Shown here: in pieces, positions 8,811 to 17,915 of the stretch | Layout of the letters: every line of letters begins with the position of its first letter | Numbering within the stretch: position 1 is the stretch's first letter | NCBI RefSeq assembly: GCF_000332495.1 | Contig: NZ_AOGW02000006.1 | Span: 558,001-622,000 of the forward strand | Direction of reading: 5' to 3' | Origin: Leptospira terpstrae serovar Hualin str. LT 11-33 = ATCC 700639 | GTDB lineage: Bacteria; Spirochaetota; Leptospiria; Leptospirales; Leptospiraceae | DNA: 64,000 nt | The notes under the pieces: model-generated | Databases searched by the model: none | The model's input: the letters and a program-made list of their open reading frames with translations, nothing else | What the model was told of the DNA's origin: nothing | Program-made: the position numbers and the translations under genes

Positions 8811-9146
8811 ATGACTTCAGATACATCCGGAAAGAATACTAAATTTGTAAGAGTTTGGCGACAACTCAATGTGGAGGACGTAAAAAAACAACTACTCTAT
8901 ATTGATGATCTTTATGGAACCTGTGGAAATTGTAAAAAACTAGGTCTTAACTATCTGAAGGATAAAAAATGTCCTGATTGTGGAGTTACTTTCAAATATA
9001 TGGCGACTAAATTGAGTAAGGTGGCAGATATTGGAAAAATTCTGAGCCGAATTGATAAAGAAGGATTGGATTTAACTTTAATTGAGAGAGAAGATTTTGA
9101 AAGATCCAGTGCATCCGATGCCGCAAGGGATCTATTCAAATCCTAG
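8811..9146 (+). CDS. Small zinc-ribbon protein of unknown function
   Basis: 111 residues. Two Cys pairs, CGNC and CPDC, about 17 residues apart form a probable zinc ribbon in the middle of the protein, followed by a charged helical tail. No catalytic motif. The ATG at 8811 is used; a longer frame back to 8769 would overlap the divergent DUF423 start and lacks a ribosome site. It converges with the gene ending at 9181. Confidence 0.7.
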   Translation: MTSDTSGKNTKFVRVWRQLNVEDVKKQLLYIDDLYGTCGNCKKLGLNYLKDKKCPDCGVTFKYMATKLSKVADIGKILSRIDKEGLDLTLIEREDFERSSASDAARDLFKS

Positions 9147-9180
9147 AAACAAATTTCAAACCTGGTTGGTGTTGAATAAA

Positions 9181-9939
9181 TTAGAATTTAAACGACCAAC
9201 CAAATTGTGCTGTTTTGTTATGTGCCGATGTATCTTCCCAAGCGTCAAAGGCGCGAACCGCCCTAGAAACAGCTAACGCAGCAAATATGCCAACTGCGTT
9301 GGGTGATTCCCAAACATTCCCAGCACCTTTCACATTGGCCATATTATCCCAAATATTTTTTTTAGGTAAGTTTTCCTGCGCATAAAGGTAGGCGCCACCT
9401 GCCAAAATCAAATCACATAAAAGATAAATACTCATACTCACAAATGTGTCTCGATTGGTAAATAGCGGAGAATTCCATGAGTTGTAACCCACTGAAGCCA
9501 TCGGAGTGATAATATTCAGTCCTTGCGAAACCAAATGGTATTTTTCAGATAAGGGAACTGCAGATTCATGGGGAGGTTTTTGGAGTAACTCTTGTTCCAT
9601 GATTTGTTTCCACATTCTTTCCTGTCCTCTTCTAGGAGACTCAATACGAATGATAGAATCTGGTGATGTTTTTCCTACTTTTCCGACATAGATGTTAAAA
9701 TCATAAGGGTTTTTCCAACGATGTTTGTATCGGTAAACAAATCCTTGTGTTTTTTCATCGGCATAAAAATCAGGATCAAGTTTGTTCAAAAGTGCCACCA
9801 AACGAAGATTAACATCTTCAGGGCCACCTAAAATTTCAACCGATTCACCTGCTAAAAGAGAACTTGTTACACTCGTTGATAGAAATAGTGTGATACAAAG
9901 ATAAATAACAATAGATCGGAATCCCTTAACCGATTTCAT
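9181..9939 (-). CDS. Secreted protein of unknown function
   Basis: 252 residues with an N-terminal signal peptide (about 1-30, ending SLLAG). The middle is polar and beta-rich; the C-terminal third has two hydrophobic stretches (SMSIYLLCDLILAGGAYLYA and GIFAALAVSRAVRAFDAWE) like those in DUF5683-type envelope proteins. Its start overlaps the upstream CAAX-protease stop by four bases (ATGA), so the two are almost certainly co-translated. Function unknown. Confidence 0.8.
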   Translation of the reverse strand: MKSVKGFRSIVIYLCITLFLSTSVTSSLLAGESVEILGGPEDVNLRLVALLNKLDPDFYADEKTQGFVYRYKHRWKNPYDFNIYVGKVGKTSPDSIIRIESPRRGQERMWKQIMEQELLQKPPHESAVPLSEKYHLVSQGLNIITPMASVGYNSWNSPLFTNRDTFVSMSIYLLCDLILAGGAYLYAQENLPKKNIWDNMANVKGAGNVWESPNAVGIFAALAVSRAVRAFDAWEDTSAHNKTAQFGWSFKF

Positions 9940-10835
9940 GATTGGACTCCAGGAAGTTGAAGGTAAGCATTGATTAAACCCAAAGAATTATAAGTGGCGT
10001 GACAAGCCATTGCGATCCAAATGTTTCCAGTTTTAATATATATATATCCAAAGAACATACCCACACCGCAAATAATAAATGGAATGGCAATCGAAGTTCC
10101 TTCACCATAATGGAGCCATCCAAAAATCAAAGACACAATAAACAAACCCTCTTGGGCCAGATTTTTATCGATAAATGCTTTTAATAAAAATCCTCTAAAA
10201 AAGATTTCTTCCAAAATTCCTGTAATGATTCCCACAACATATATTCCCCAAGCGAGTAGGTATCCATTTCCATGTAGGGCTTCGTATAGTTTTTTTGCAA
10301 ATACGCCAGACTCTACTGGAACCGACAGTTTTTCCAAAACCAATCCAAAGATAACAACCACAATGAAACAAATGAACCCATTGGCAATTCCACGAAGTAA
10401 TATGGGAATGGAAAGTTCATCTTGTAAGTTTGTGACAGGAATTTGTAATACTTTTTTATAAAGGATATACCCCAAACCCACATAACATAAAAACCATGGA
10501 ATGGAATGTCCTAATAGATAGTGAGGTTTTTCAGAGAATACTTTGTCATAAAACTGAGACAAAAGCAGGCCTGGGTTCTCAGTGATATCCTTTTGGAATT
10601 GTTCTTTGATCGGTGTTACAATTTTTTCATATTCCGTAAGCATGGTGGAAAAATCTATCTTACCTTCCCAATACTCTTCATAGAGGGGGAGAATTTGATC
10701 TTCAGGAATCCGATCCCCAAGCACCGTATTGTTCACAAAGGCTAAAAAAATAACGGAATAGAAGAAGGAACAAACATAAACGAGACCCAATGAATAGGCG
10801 GTAAGCCGAAAGATCTCAAAAAAACGATTCTGCAT
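9936..10835 (-). CDS. CPBP (CAAX/Abi) intramembrane metalloprotease
   Basis: 299 residues, multi-spanning. Shows the CPBP active-site pattern: GILEEIFFRGFLLKAF (glutamates and Arg), WLHYG (His) and a later Asn/His helix (MACHATYNSLGL). The family cleaves or processes membrane-associated peptides; bacterial substrates are mostly unknown. A long periplasmic loop (about residues 35-105) follows the first membrane helix. It is the first gene of a two-gene unit with the secreted protein downstream, which could be its substrate or partner (inference only). Divergent from the M23 peptidase. Confidence 0.9.
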   Translation of the reverse strand: MQNRFFEIFRLTAYSLGLVYVCSFFYSVIFLAFVNNTVLGDRIPEDQILPLYEEYWEGKIDFSTMLTEYEKIVTPIKEQFQKDITENPGLLLSQFYDKVFSEKPHYLLGHSIPWFLCYVGLGYILYKKVLQIPVTNLQDELSIPILLRGIANGFICFIVVVIFGLVLEKLSVPVESGVFAKKLYEALHGNGYLLAWGIYVVGIITGILEEIFFRGFLLKAFIDKNLAQEGLFIVSLIFGWLHYGEGTSIAIPFIICGVGMFFGYIYIKTGNIWIAMACHATYNSLGLINAYLQLPGVQS

Positions 10836-10913
10836 CTGCCTTACAGTTCCTCAATTTCGGCAAGAATCGTCATCGTTTTTTTGGGAAAAGGTCGATATTC
10901 AAATCAGAAGATT

Positions 10914-11816
10914 ATGTCTAAAACCGTCGATTTTCTGAAATGGATCCTATTTCTTACCTCAATCAGTGGATTCCCGTCTCTCATTTCCGGCCCGATCAGT
11001 TTGGCTAATTTAGAATATAGCAACCCTTCTCTAAAAAACCTTCGTTCTGAAATCAAAGAAAACTTAAGAATCTCCAAATCGGGAGCAAGAAGAGAGGAGC
11101 TTATCCCTCTCAAATACTATCAATACAAGGTTCGCAAAGAGGATAATTTTTTCAAAATTATGGCTCGAACGGGGATGGATTTGGAAACATTATCTTCTGT
11201 CAATGAGCTCAGCTCTCCTCATGATTTATCGCCAGGTATGGTTTTAGAAATTCCCAATATGCGAGGAACCTTTCATCCCGAAGAAACTGCAGGTGATGAA
11301 AAAACCAAACAAACATTAGTCGAAAAATATAACATCGATTCCAATAAATTACAATACGACTCAGAACGTGAAAAATGGTTTTTGCCAGGAATCTCTATGG
11401 GTAAGTCAGAAAAATCGTTCTTCTATGGATTTGGATTTCAGTTTCCATTGACAGAAGCTAGAATTTCATCCGGGTTTGGAAAACGATTGGATCCATTTAC
11501 TAAAAAAGATACCTTTCATGGTGGAATTGATTTGGCCGCCGAACAAGGATCAGACGTGTTTGCCTCTATGGACGGTGAAGTTATTTTTAAAGGCAAACAA
11601 GGTGGTTACGGAAATTTAATCATTATAAAACATAGTTTAGGATATGAAACTCGTTATGGACATCTTTTTGATTTTAATACAAACATAGGTCAAAAAGTAA
11701 AAAAGGGACAAAAAATTGGAGAAGTAGGACAAACAGGTAGAGCGACCGGTCCACATTTGCATTTTGAAATTAGAAGAAATTCAAAACGTGAAAGACCTAT
11801 TTTTCGATCTCATTAA
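10914..11816 (+). CDS. LysM and M23 peptidase (cell-wall endopeptidase)
   Basis: 300 residues. N-terminal hydrophobic signal/anchor (about 9-30), a LysM peptidoglycan-binding domain around 75-125 (YQYKVRKEDNFFKI to LSPGMVLEIPN), and a C-terminal lysostaphin-type M23 domain from about 195. Zinc ligands are in HGGIDLAA and HLHFEIRR, with GYGNLIIIKH and TRYGHL between. Likely cuts peptidoglycan cross-links in the periplasm during growth. The ATG at 10914 is preferred over 10881 because it directly precedes the signal sequence. Confidence 0.93.
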   Translation: MSKTVDFLKWILFLTSISGFPSLISGPISLANLEYSNPSLKNLRSEIKENLRISKSGARREELIPLKYYQYKVRKEDNFFKIMARTGMDLETLSSVNELSSPHDLSPGMVLEIPNMRGTFHPEETAGDEKTKQTLVEKYNIDSNKLQYDSEREKWFLPGISMGKSEKSFFYGFGFQFPLTEARISSGFGKRLDPFTKKDTFHGGIDLAAEQGSDVFASMDGEVIFKGKQGGYGNLIIIKHSLGYETRYGHLFDFNTNIGQKVKKGQKIGEVGQTGRATGPHLHFEIRRNSKRERPIFRSH

Positions 11817-11835
11817 AAAAAGATTTTACGACTCT

Positions 11836-11865
11836 CATTGATTCCTTTAATTCTGGGAATCAATG
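11836..11865 (+). promoter_or_regulatory. Perfect inverted repeat covering ribosome site and start codon
   Basis: CATTGATTCC (11836-11845) and GGAATCAATG (11856-11865) are exact reverse complements separated by 10 bases. The right arm contains the only Shine-Dalgarno (GGGA, 11855-11858) and the ATG (11863-11865) of the acyl-CoA dehydrogenase. As RNA it would hide the start; as DNA it could be a repressor operator. Confidence 0.6.
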
Positions 11866-13038
11866 GACTTTGAAATTCCCCAAGAAGTGGAAACACTTCG
11901 CAAAAACATCCAAGACTTCATTACAAATGAAATCATTCCTCTGGAAAAACATTATGATTATGAAAAAGGTCGAATGCCAGAAGATATCAACCAACAAGCG
12001 CGTGCTAAAGTAAAGGCATCTGGTTTTTGGACTCCCCACCTTCCTAAATCAGAGGGAGGTCTTGGTTTAGATTTAATTGGAACTTGTATAATATTTAGTG
12101 AACTGGGTCGTTCACCGATCGCACCTTATATATTTAACTGTGATGCACCGGACGAAGGAAACATGCATTTGCTTTCTCTTGCTGCAACAGAAAAACAAAA
12201 AGAACTCATTTTACATCCCTTAATCAAAGGCAATCTGCGAACTGGTTTTGCGATGACTGAACCTGCGCCTGGTGCTGGCTCTGATCCAACAAGTTTGCAA
12301 ACCAATGCGGAAAAACAAGGAGACAAGTACATTCTGAACGGTCGCAAATGGTACTGCACAGGTGCCAATGGTGCGAAGTATTTGATTGTGATGGCAAAGG
12401 TAAACGGAAGTTTTCGAAAAACTACGATGTTTCTCGTACCTACAGATGCCAAAGGTTATACGATGGTTCGAGAAATTGAACTTATGGGTTCTCATGGGCC
12501 AGGCGGACATTGTGAACTCTATTTTGAAAATGTAGAAGTTCCAGAAGATATGGTCCTTGGTCGTATTGGTGAGGGATTTCGACTCTCTCAAGAAAGGTTA
12601 GGGCCTGCCCGATTGACACATTGTATGCGTTGGACAGGGATGGCAAGGCGAGCGCTCTCAATTGCGCGAAGTTATGCGAAAGAAAGAGAAGTTTTCAGTT
12701 CCCGGATTGCTGACCATCAAGGCATTCAATGGATGTTTGCAGAAAGAGCCACTGAAATAGAAATGGCTTTTCTTCTCACTCTAAAAGCTGCTTGGTTACT
12801 CAAAACAGGAAAGGACGCTCGGCAAGAAACATCAATGGCTAAATGGAAGGTTAGCGAATCTTTATGTAACACTATCGACATGGCGATCCAAATCTGTGGG
12901 GGAAAAGGATATTCGCGTGACCTACCACTTGAGTTATTTTACCGTGATGCTCGAGCTGCAAGGATTGCCGATGGACCATCTGAAGTTCATAAAATGGTGA
13001 TTGGTCGAAACTACGTATCAGAAAAATGGGATTTTTAA
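11863..13038 (+). CDS. Acyl-CoA dehydrogenase, ACAD10/11-like
   Basis: 391-residue FAD enzyme with the usual three ACAD domains: helical N-terminal, middle beta domain ([14 protein letters not shown]), and C-terminal helical domain ending in [20 protein letters not shown]. The genomic partners (APH-like kinase, DUF6285 protein, histidine-phosphatase fold) match the bacterial counterpart of mammalian ACAD10/ACAD11, where the dehydrogenase and kinase are fused and handle 4-hydroxyacyl-CoAs after phosphorylation. Substrate assignment here is inference from context. First gene of a tight operon (6-base gap to the next) with a start-codon hairpin that suggests regulation. Confidence 0.93.
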   Translation: MDFEIPQEVETLRKNIQDFITNEIIPLEKHYDYEKGRMPEDINQQARAKVKASGFWTPHLPKSEGGLGLDLIGTCIIFSELGRSPIAPYIFNCDAPDEGNMHLLSLAATEKQKELILHPLIKGNLRTGFAMTEPAPGAGSDPTSLQTNAEKQGDKYILNGRKWYCTGANGAKYLIVMAKVNGSFRKTTMFLVPTDAKGYTMVREIELMGSHGPGGHCELYFENVEVPEDMVLGRIGEGFRLSQERLGPARLTHCMRWTGMARRALSIARSYAKEREVFSSRIADHQGIQWMFAERATEIEMAFLLTLKAAWLLKTGKDARQETSMAKWKVSESLCNTIDMAIQICGGKGYSRDLPLELFYRDARAARIADGPSEVHKMVIGRNYVSEKWDF

Positions 13039-13044
13039 CGGTTC

Positions 13045-14076
13045 ATGGAAATTAAGGAATTACAGGAAAAAGTAGAACTCCACCTAACTTCAATTTGGAA
13101 GGAAAATGTAAAAGTTTCTCAGATTTATCATTTAAGTGGAGGAGCTTGCCAAGACAACTACTCGTTGGACTTGGTTTCTAGTTCTGGTAAACAATCCTTA
13201 GTTTTGCGTACGGATAAGGGAGCAAGTTTACTTTCTTCTCTTTCCAAACGAGATGAGTTCAAGGTAGCTGAACTTGTATATAAAGCTGGTGTCAAAACTC
13301 CGACACCAGTTTTTCTCGAAGAAACACCCGAAGTGATCGGTGCTCCCTTTTTTCTAATGGAAAAAATTGGTGGTAAGGCAACCGGTCGTTACATCACCAA
13401 AGATAAAGAATTGGATTCTTATCGGAAAACAAATATGGTTTCGGACTTAGCCGAAAATTTAGCGAAACTCCATACTGTAAAACCAAGTTTGGTTTTAGAT
13501 GAAGAACTAAAACAAAAACTTAAATTTGTAACGATAGACAATTATATATCGATCGCCATCACCGATCTAAGACAATCATTAGACGATCTTCCTGAAGCTC
13601 ACCCTGCCATTGAACTTTGTTTGTTTTGGTTGGAAACTCATGCTCCTACCATTGATGAGATTGTTCTTGTTCATGGAGATTTTCGAACCGGAAATTTTAT
13701 GATGAATGCCGAGGGACTCCAAGGAATTTTAGATTATGAATTTGCACACTTCGGCGACCGTCATGAAGACATCGCTTGGTTGTGCATGCGTGATTGGAGA
13801 TTTGGCCGGTTAAACAAAGAAGTTGGTGGTTTTGGAGATCGCAAAGATTTTTACGAAGCCTACCAAAAGACTTCTGGAATTGCGGTGGATCCATTTAAGG
13901 TTACGTTTTGGGAAATTATGGGAAATGTTCGTTGGGCCATTGGAAGTGCACAACAAACAGAAAGACATCTTTCTGGTAAGGACAAAGGGATTGAGCTTGC
14001 TGCCATTGGTCGGCGCACAGCAGAAATGGAATGGGAAGCGATGCGACTCATTGAGGAATTAGAACATGCAGTATAG
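13045..14076 (+). CDS. APH-family kinase, hydroxyacyl-CoA kinase candidate
   Basis: 343 residues of the aminoglycoside-phosphotransferase/choline-kinase fold. N-lobe contains the GGACQDNY loop; the catalytic loop HGDFRTGNFM starts at His210 with Asp212 and the metal Asn, and ILDYEFAHFGD carries the metal Asp. It is not a resistance gene: this subfamily is the kinase half of ACAD10/ACAD11 and of levulinate (lva) pathways, phosphorylating the hydroxyl of 4-hydroxyacyl-CoA so the dehydrogenase partner can remove phosphate. Lies six bases after the dehydrogenase and overlaps the next gene by 11 bases. Confidence 0.9.
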   Translation: MEIKELQEKVELHLTSIWKENVKVSQIYHLSGGACQDNYSLDLVSSSGKQSLVLRTDKGASLLSSLSKRDEFKVAELVYKAGVKTPTPVFLEETPEVIGAPFFLMEKIGGKATGRYITKDKELDSYRKTNMVSDLAENLAKLHTVKPSLVLDEELKQKLKFVTIDNYISIAITDLRQSLDDLPEAHPAIELCLFWLETHAPTIDEIVLVHGDFRTGNFMMNAEGLQGILDYEFAHFGDRHEDIAWLCMRDWRFGRLNKEVGGFGDRKDFYEAYQKTSGIAVDPFKVTFWEIMGNVRWAIGSAQQTERHLSGKDKGIELAAIGRRTAEMEWEAMRLIEELEHAV

Positions 14077-14497
14077 GCCAGAAACAAAAGAACTCATTTC
14101 AGCAATCCAAGATTTTTTAATGAAAGACCTTCTTCCAAAACTGGAAGGCGATGATCTATTATCTTATAAGGCATTAGTATCTTGGAATATGTTAGGTGTG
14201 ATCGCACGGGAAACAGAATCGTCTGAATTTGAATCAGATTGGGACCGTATCCTGAACTTAAACTTAAAAATTTCTAAATGGGAAGATGAATACAATCGGA
14301 ATCAGTTTTTAAATTTAAGTCGGAAAGAAAAATACAACCTTCTCTTCGATTGGAATAAAGCCCTATCTAAAGAAATCAGAAACCAAACAGAAAAAAATAC
14401 AGGTTTAGATTTGAAACCTGGTGGAAAGGTTTGGAATTTTGCTAAAAACCAATTGAAAGAAACACTCAGTGTTTCCAACCCGAGGTTCCAAACCTAA
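14066..14497 (+). CDS. DUF6285-like accessory protein
   Basis: 143 residues, soluble, all-helical. The opening RPETKELISAIQDFLMKDL and the helix WNMLGVIARE match the DUF6285 pattern, a small protein regularly encoded beside ACAD and APH-kinase genes, sometimes fused to them. Function unknown; a subunit or chaperone of the kinase/dehydrogenase pair is plausible. Overlaps the kinase gene by 11 bases and its stop TAA abuts the next ATG, so the four genes are translated as one unit. Confidence 0.8.
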   Translation: MQYRPETKELISAIQDFLMKDLLPKLEGDDLLSYKALVSWNMLGVIARETESSEFESDWDRILNLNLKISKWEDEYNRNQFLNLSRKEKYNLLFDWNKALSKEIRNQTEKNTGLDLKPGGKVWNFAKNQLKETLSVSNPRFQT

Positions 14498-15211
14498 ATG
14501 TCTTTATTGTATTTGGTGCGTCATGGACAGGCAGACCGACTTGGAAAAAATTACGATCAGCTAACAGAACATGGTTGGAAACAAGCGAAACTACTTGGAG
14601 ATTATTTCAAAAATCAAAGAATAGAATTTGATTCGGTATATACAGGTACCCTCAACCGGCAAAAACAAACAGCGCAAGGAATCATAAAAAGTTTTTCTAT
14701 GAATCAGTTTTGTATCCCTGAGCCAATCGAAAATTCTGCCTGGGATGAATTCGATTCAAAAATGTGGCTTGGACTTGCAGCTAAGATTCGTCATGCGAAT
14801 GTTAATTTTGCAAAATTATATGAATCGTATAAAAAAGCTTGGGAAGAAGGTAAAGAGGAAACTAGAGACTACTTCCAAGAACTCATTCAAATTGTTTTAA
14901 ATGATTGGGTTCATGGAGTTTGGGATCCTGTGGAACCTTATACTTTCCAAGAATACGTGGAAAAGGTATCAATCGGCCCGAAGAATATACCTGAAAATGT
15001 AAAAAGCACTCTTGTAGTTTCTTCTAGTACTCCGATTGCCATCATGATGGGTCTTTCTTGCAAAATGTCACCTGTTGAATTTCCAGTTTTTATGAAATCG
15101 ATCACCAATTCTTCACTTAGTGTTTTTAGGAGAGAAAAAGACCATTGGGAACCAGTGAGTTGGAATAACACTCCTCATTTACAAGATCCGGATCTTGTGA
15201 CTTTAGTTTAG
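14498..15211 (+). CDS. Histidine-phosphatase-fold protein, second His missing
   Basis: 237 residues with the phosphoglycerate-mutase/histidine-phosphatase fold. The first catalytic motif LVRHGQADR is intact (His9) and a partner Arg is in LNRQKQTA. Where the second catalytic His normally sits (VSHG in the last third), this protein reads VVSSSTPIAI, so Ser replaces His. The enzyme may be altered or inactive as a phosphatase, or may act on the phospho-acyl-CoA made by the kinase with changed chemistry. Start ATG directly follows the upstream stop. Last gene of the operon, followed by a terminator. Confidence 0.85.
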   Translation: MSLLYLVRHGQADRLGKNYDQLTEHGWKQAKLLGDYFKNQRIEFDSVYTGTLNRQKQTAQGIIKSFSMNQFCIPEPIENSAWDEFDSKMWLGLAAKIRHANVNFAKLYESYKKAWEEGKEETRDYFQELIQIVLNDWVHGVWDPVEPYTFQEYVEKVSIGPKNIPENVKSTLVVSSSTPIAIMMGLSCKMSPVEFPVFMKSITNSSLSVFRREKDHWEPVSWNNTPHLQDPDLVTLV

Positions 15212-15254
15212 AAATTTTAAAAACAAGGATTTGAATTTTTAACCAGAAGAAGAA

Positions 15255-15296
15255 GGTCTGTTCCTGTTTTCCGAGAACAGACCAACAGGTTTTTTA
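15255..15296 (+). terminator. Rho-independent terminator
   Basis: GGTCTGTTC (15255-15263) pairs perfectly with GAACAGACC (15275-15283), followed within a few bases by TTTTTT. It ends the acyl-CoA dehydrogenase operon just before the convergent gene at 15294. Confidence 0.8.
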
Positions 15297-15983
15297 TTGG
15301 GCAAATGAAGAGAGGAGTTTGATCCTATTTTTTGCCTTTTGTCCCCAACCTGTTCTTGGAAAGTTTTTATACAAGTGATCCATAGCGGCTAACTCTTCTT
15401 CGTTGGATTTACTATAACGGATTGTAATTTTTGGTTCTTCTTGGAATTTAAAATCTACAATTACATGAAAACTTCCCATAAAAACTACGGTTCCTGGTTG
15501 TAAGTCAATCCTTGATTTTTCAATTTCCGAACGGTCAAAGTCTATATCAATTTTAGTGGGTTGTTTCGTACTGCCGAATGAAAAATCGGAAGCTCCTCGA
15601 TTTAGTAAGTGGACAGCATCGTAAATTTCATACTGGCCTTCCTTTAAATTTTGGAAGTAATAGTAGTGTTCAGAGCTTTCATTATACTCGAATGATTTTT
15701 CCCCTTTTTTAAGAGTTACCTTTTGAAATCTGGGATCTATCAACTCATCCAAAACCATTTCATCTTTAACAATTGTCATATGAACAATGATAAGACTACT
15801 TTGCGCATTTTTAGGACCAAAACTTGAACAATCAGGAAAAAGATAAGTAATTAGAAATAGTATCAAAAACTTTCGAAAGATACCCGAAGTAATCCTTTCA
15901 AATTTTGAGATTTTTTTAACCGATGGATTTGAGTCTCCATCAGGTTGTTTTTCTTTGTAATGATCATCCAGTTTAGAACTCAT
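15294..15983 (-). CDS. Membrane-anchored or lipoprotein of unknown function
   Basis: 229 residues. A 36-residue charged N-terminus precedes one hydrophobic segment (FRKFLILFLITYLFPDC) whose final Cys could be a non-standard spirochaete lipobox; if so the true start may be further in. The remainder is a beta-rich extracytoplasmic domain with a helical tail. It is the last gene of the operon with RppH, acylphosphatase and aldo/keto reductase, 14 bases after the reductase. No family recognised. Confidence 0.7.
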   Translation of the reverse strand: MSSKLDDHYKEKQPDGDSNPSVKKISKFERITSGIFRKFLILFLITYLFPDCSSFGPKNAQSSLIIVHMTIVKDEMVLDELIDPRFQKVTLKKGEKSFEYNESSEHYYYFQNLKEGQYEIYDAVHLLNRGASDFSFGSTKQPTKIDIDFDRSEIEKSRIDLQPGTVVFMGSFHVIVDFKFQEEPKITIRYSKSNEEELAAMDHLYKNFPRTGWGQKAKNRIKLLSSFAQ

Positions 15984-15997
15984 AGGTAATTGATTCC

Positions 15998-17014
15998 TTA
16001 ACCCATGGGGTATTGAATCTTTTTGGAAACAAGATTGATTTCCGATAAGATTTCTTCTGACAAAACCACATCAGTTGCTTTTAATGATTCTTCTAACTGA
16101 GAAACTGTATTGGCTCCAATGATAGTAGAAGCAACATAGTCATGTTGTTTACTCCAAGCAATAGATAAAACAGTGGAGCTCATTCCGTATTTTTCTGCAA
16201 TAGCCATCAGTTCTACTGTGGAAGCTAAAGTGTTTTCATTTAAGAAACGAGAGGCCATACGTTTTTGTCTTTCTCCTTCGGCCATATAACGAACAAACCG
16301 TGAACCTTCTGGCGGAACAGATCCGTTGTACTTACCAGTGAGAACACCACCTGCAAGTGGAGAATAAGGAAGTAAGGAGACTCCCTCTTTTCGGCAAACT
16401 TGTGCTAACTCATCTTCGAAACGTCGGTTTAGAATTGAAAAATTATTTTGAATGGAATCATAACGAATGAGATTGTGTTTGTCTGAAGTCCAAAGACTTT
16501 TCATAAGCCCAAAAGAAGTTTCATTGGAACAACCTGCATAACGGATTTTCCCTTCGTCTTTCAATTCTGTTAGGGCTTCCATGGTTTCATCATATGCCAT
16601 ATCATGATCTGGCCAATGAGTTTGGTACAAATCAATGGTATCTACACCTAATCTTTGTAAGGAACCTTCAATGGCCCGACGGGTATGGTATTTGTCTAAT
16701 GCTGTTTTTCCCTCACGCAGTGGCGGACTAAACCAACCGTGACCAGGTCCTGCCACTTTCGTGGCGATGATGATTCCATCACGAGGTTTCGTTTTTAGCC
16801 ATTTACCAAAAATTTCTTCGGTTCTGTGAACCCAAGATTTTTGAGGAGGGACTGGGTAAATTTCTGCAGTATCATAAAAATCGATTCCGGCATCATAAGC
16901 ACGATCCAATATTCGAAACGCCTCATCTTCGTTACATGAGGAACCAAAAGTCATGGTACCCATACAAATTTCGGATACCACCATACCTGTTTTGCCAAGT
17001 CTTCGTTTTTTCAT
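15998..17014 (-). CDS. Aldo/keto reductase, Tas-like
   Basis: 338-residue (beta/alpha)8 NADPH-dependent reductase. The catalytic tetrad is visible: Asp and Tyr in [10 protein letters not shown], Lys in IATKVAG, and His in YQTHWPDHD. The C-terminal LSIAWSKQ...[15 protein letters not shown] is the cofactor-binding segment. Best resembles the Tas/YdjG branch; the physiological substrate is unknown. One base separates it from the acylphosphatase upstream, so they are one operon. Confidence 0.93.
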   Translation of the reverse strand: MKKRRLGKTGMVVSEICMGTMTFGSSCNEDEAFRILDRAYDAGIDFYDTAEIYPVPPQKSWVHRTEEIFGKWLKTKPRDGIIIATKVAGPGHGWFSPPLREGKTALDKYHTRRAIEGSLQRLGVDTIDLYQTHWPDHDMAYDETMEALTELKDEGKIRYAGCSNETSFGLMKSLWTSDKHNLIRYDSIQNNFSILNRRFEDELAQVCRKEGVSLLPYSPLAGGVLTGKYNGSVPPEGSRFVRYMAEGERQKRMASRFLNENTLASTVELMAIAEKYGMSSTVLSIAWSKQHDYVASTIIGANTVSQLEESLKATDVVLSEEILSEINLVSKKIQYPMG

Positions 17015-17015
17015 G

Positions 17016-17303
17016 TTATTTTTTAATTAAAAATGTTCTGAATTGGTTTTTGGGATCACTCCATTCAATGACGTGATCTTTCACCTTCGCTTTTGTTGGT
17101 CCTCGTTGCATGGCTCTGTACAAATCTTCTATAAAAAGTTTGTCTCCTTCTACAACGGCTTCTACTTCCCCGTTAGGTAAGTTCTGAGTATAACCTTTGA
17201 GTCTCATCTCTTGGGCTTTTTGGAGGATGTAATAACGAAATCCGACCCCTTGTACAGTTCCCCGTATTACAATTCTCGCTCTTGATTCTTCTGATTTTCC
17301 CAA
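17016..17303 (-). CDS. Acylphosphatase
   Basis: 95 residues, the normal size. Hydrolyses carboxyl-phosphate bonds such as acetyl phosphate or 1,3-bisphosphoglycerate. The catalytic Arg is in VQGVGFRYY and the Asn in [12 protein letters not shown], both exact family signatures. Middle gene of the RppH operon, 21 bases after rppH. Confidence 0.95.
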   Translation of the reverse strand: MGKSEESRARIVIRGTVQGVGFRYYILQKAQEMRLKGYTQNLPNGEVEAVVEGDKLFIEDLYRAMQRGPTKAKVKDHVIEWSDPKNQFRTFLIKK

Positions 17304-17324
17304 AGATTGTCTCCTTTCTTGAAC

Positions 17325-17816
17325 TTACTTGGATTTTGATTTCTCGGCAATGTAATTTTGGATGGCCGATTTAAAAAGAGGAACAAACTTTTCATAGACG
17401 GACCGTTTGAATTCCACAACGGCTTGGATAGTTTCTTCAATATCCATAAATTGGATGGTCAAAAACTCTTGTTCGTGGTGAACTAAATCACATTCTTCCA
17501 AAGTCCCATCCCAATAAAAAAGGATCCATCTTTGCAATTGACCACGAAATTTTTGTAAGTGTGAATTAAGACCAAGTGAATTGGGAAAGTCATAGGGTAT
17601 CCAATCAGGATATTCTGTTACATAGGTTGCTTTTTTGATACCAAGTTCTTCATATAATTCTCGTTTAGCGGCATCTAGATAATCTTCCTCATCATCAATG
17701 CCACCTTGTGGAAACTGCCAAGAACCTGGGAATTGTATTCGCTCCCCTACGATCACTTTTCCTAATGAATTAAAAACCACCATGCCTACGTTTTTGCGGT
17801 AGGGTTTGTCTGTCAT
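17325..17816 (-). CDS. rppH: RNA pyrophosphohydrolase (Nudix)
   Basis: 163 residues. Removes pyrophosphate from the 5' end of mRNA, starting decay; also related to dinucleoside polyphosphate hydrolases. The start YRKNVGMVVFN and the segment SWQFPQGGIDDEEDYLDA followed by RELYEELGI form the RppH-type Nudix box. The ATG at 17816 gives the family's N-terminus; an ATG nine codons upstream at 17843 is also possible. First gene of its operon, divergent from the SixA-like phosphatase. Confidence 0.9.
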   Translation of the reverse strand: MTDKPYRKNVGMVVFNSLGKVIVGERIQFPGSWQFPQGGIDDEEDYLDAAKRELYEELGIKKATYVTEYPDWIPYDFPNSLGLNSHLQKFRGQLQRWILFYWDGTLEECDLVHHEQEFLTIQFMDIEETIQAVVEFKRSVYEKFVPLFKSAIQNYIAEKSKSK

Positions 17817-17915
17817 ATTCCTTAGAATGTCTCTATCATTCATTTTCGCAAGAAATTCCTTAATTTTTTGTTTCTCCGTTAGTCCGTGGTTCCAATCTTG
17901 GGATTAGGAGAGACT

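Noticed and set aside
13045..14076. Antibiotic-resistance phosphotransferase
   Set aside because: APH fold is real, but the operon with an acyl-CoA dehydrogenase and DUF6285 points to the hydroxyacyl-CoA kinase branch.
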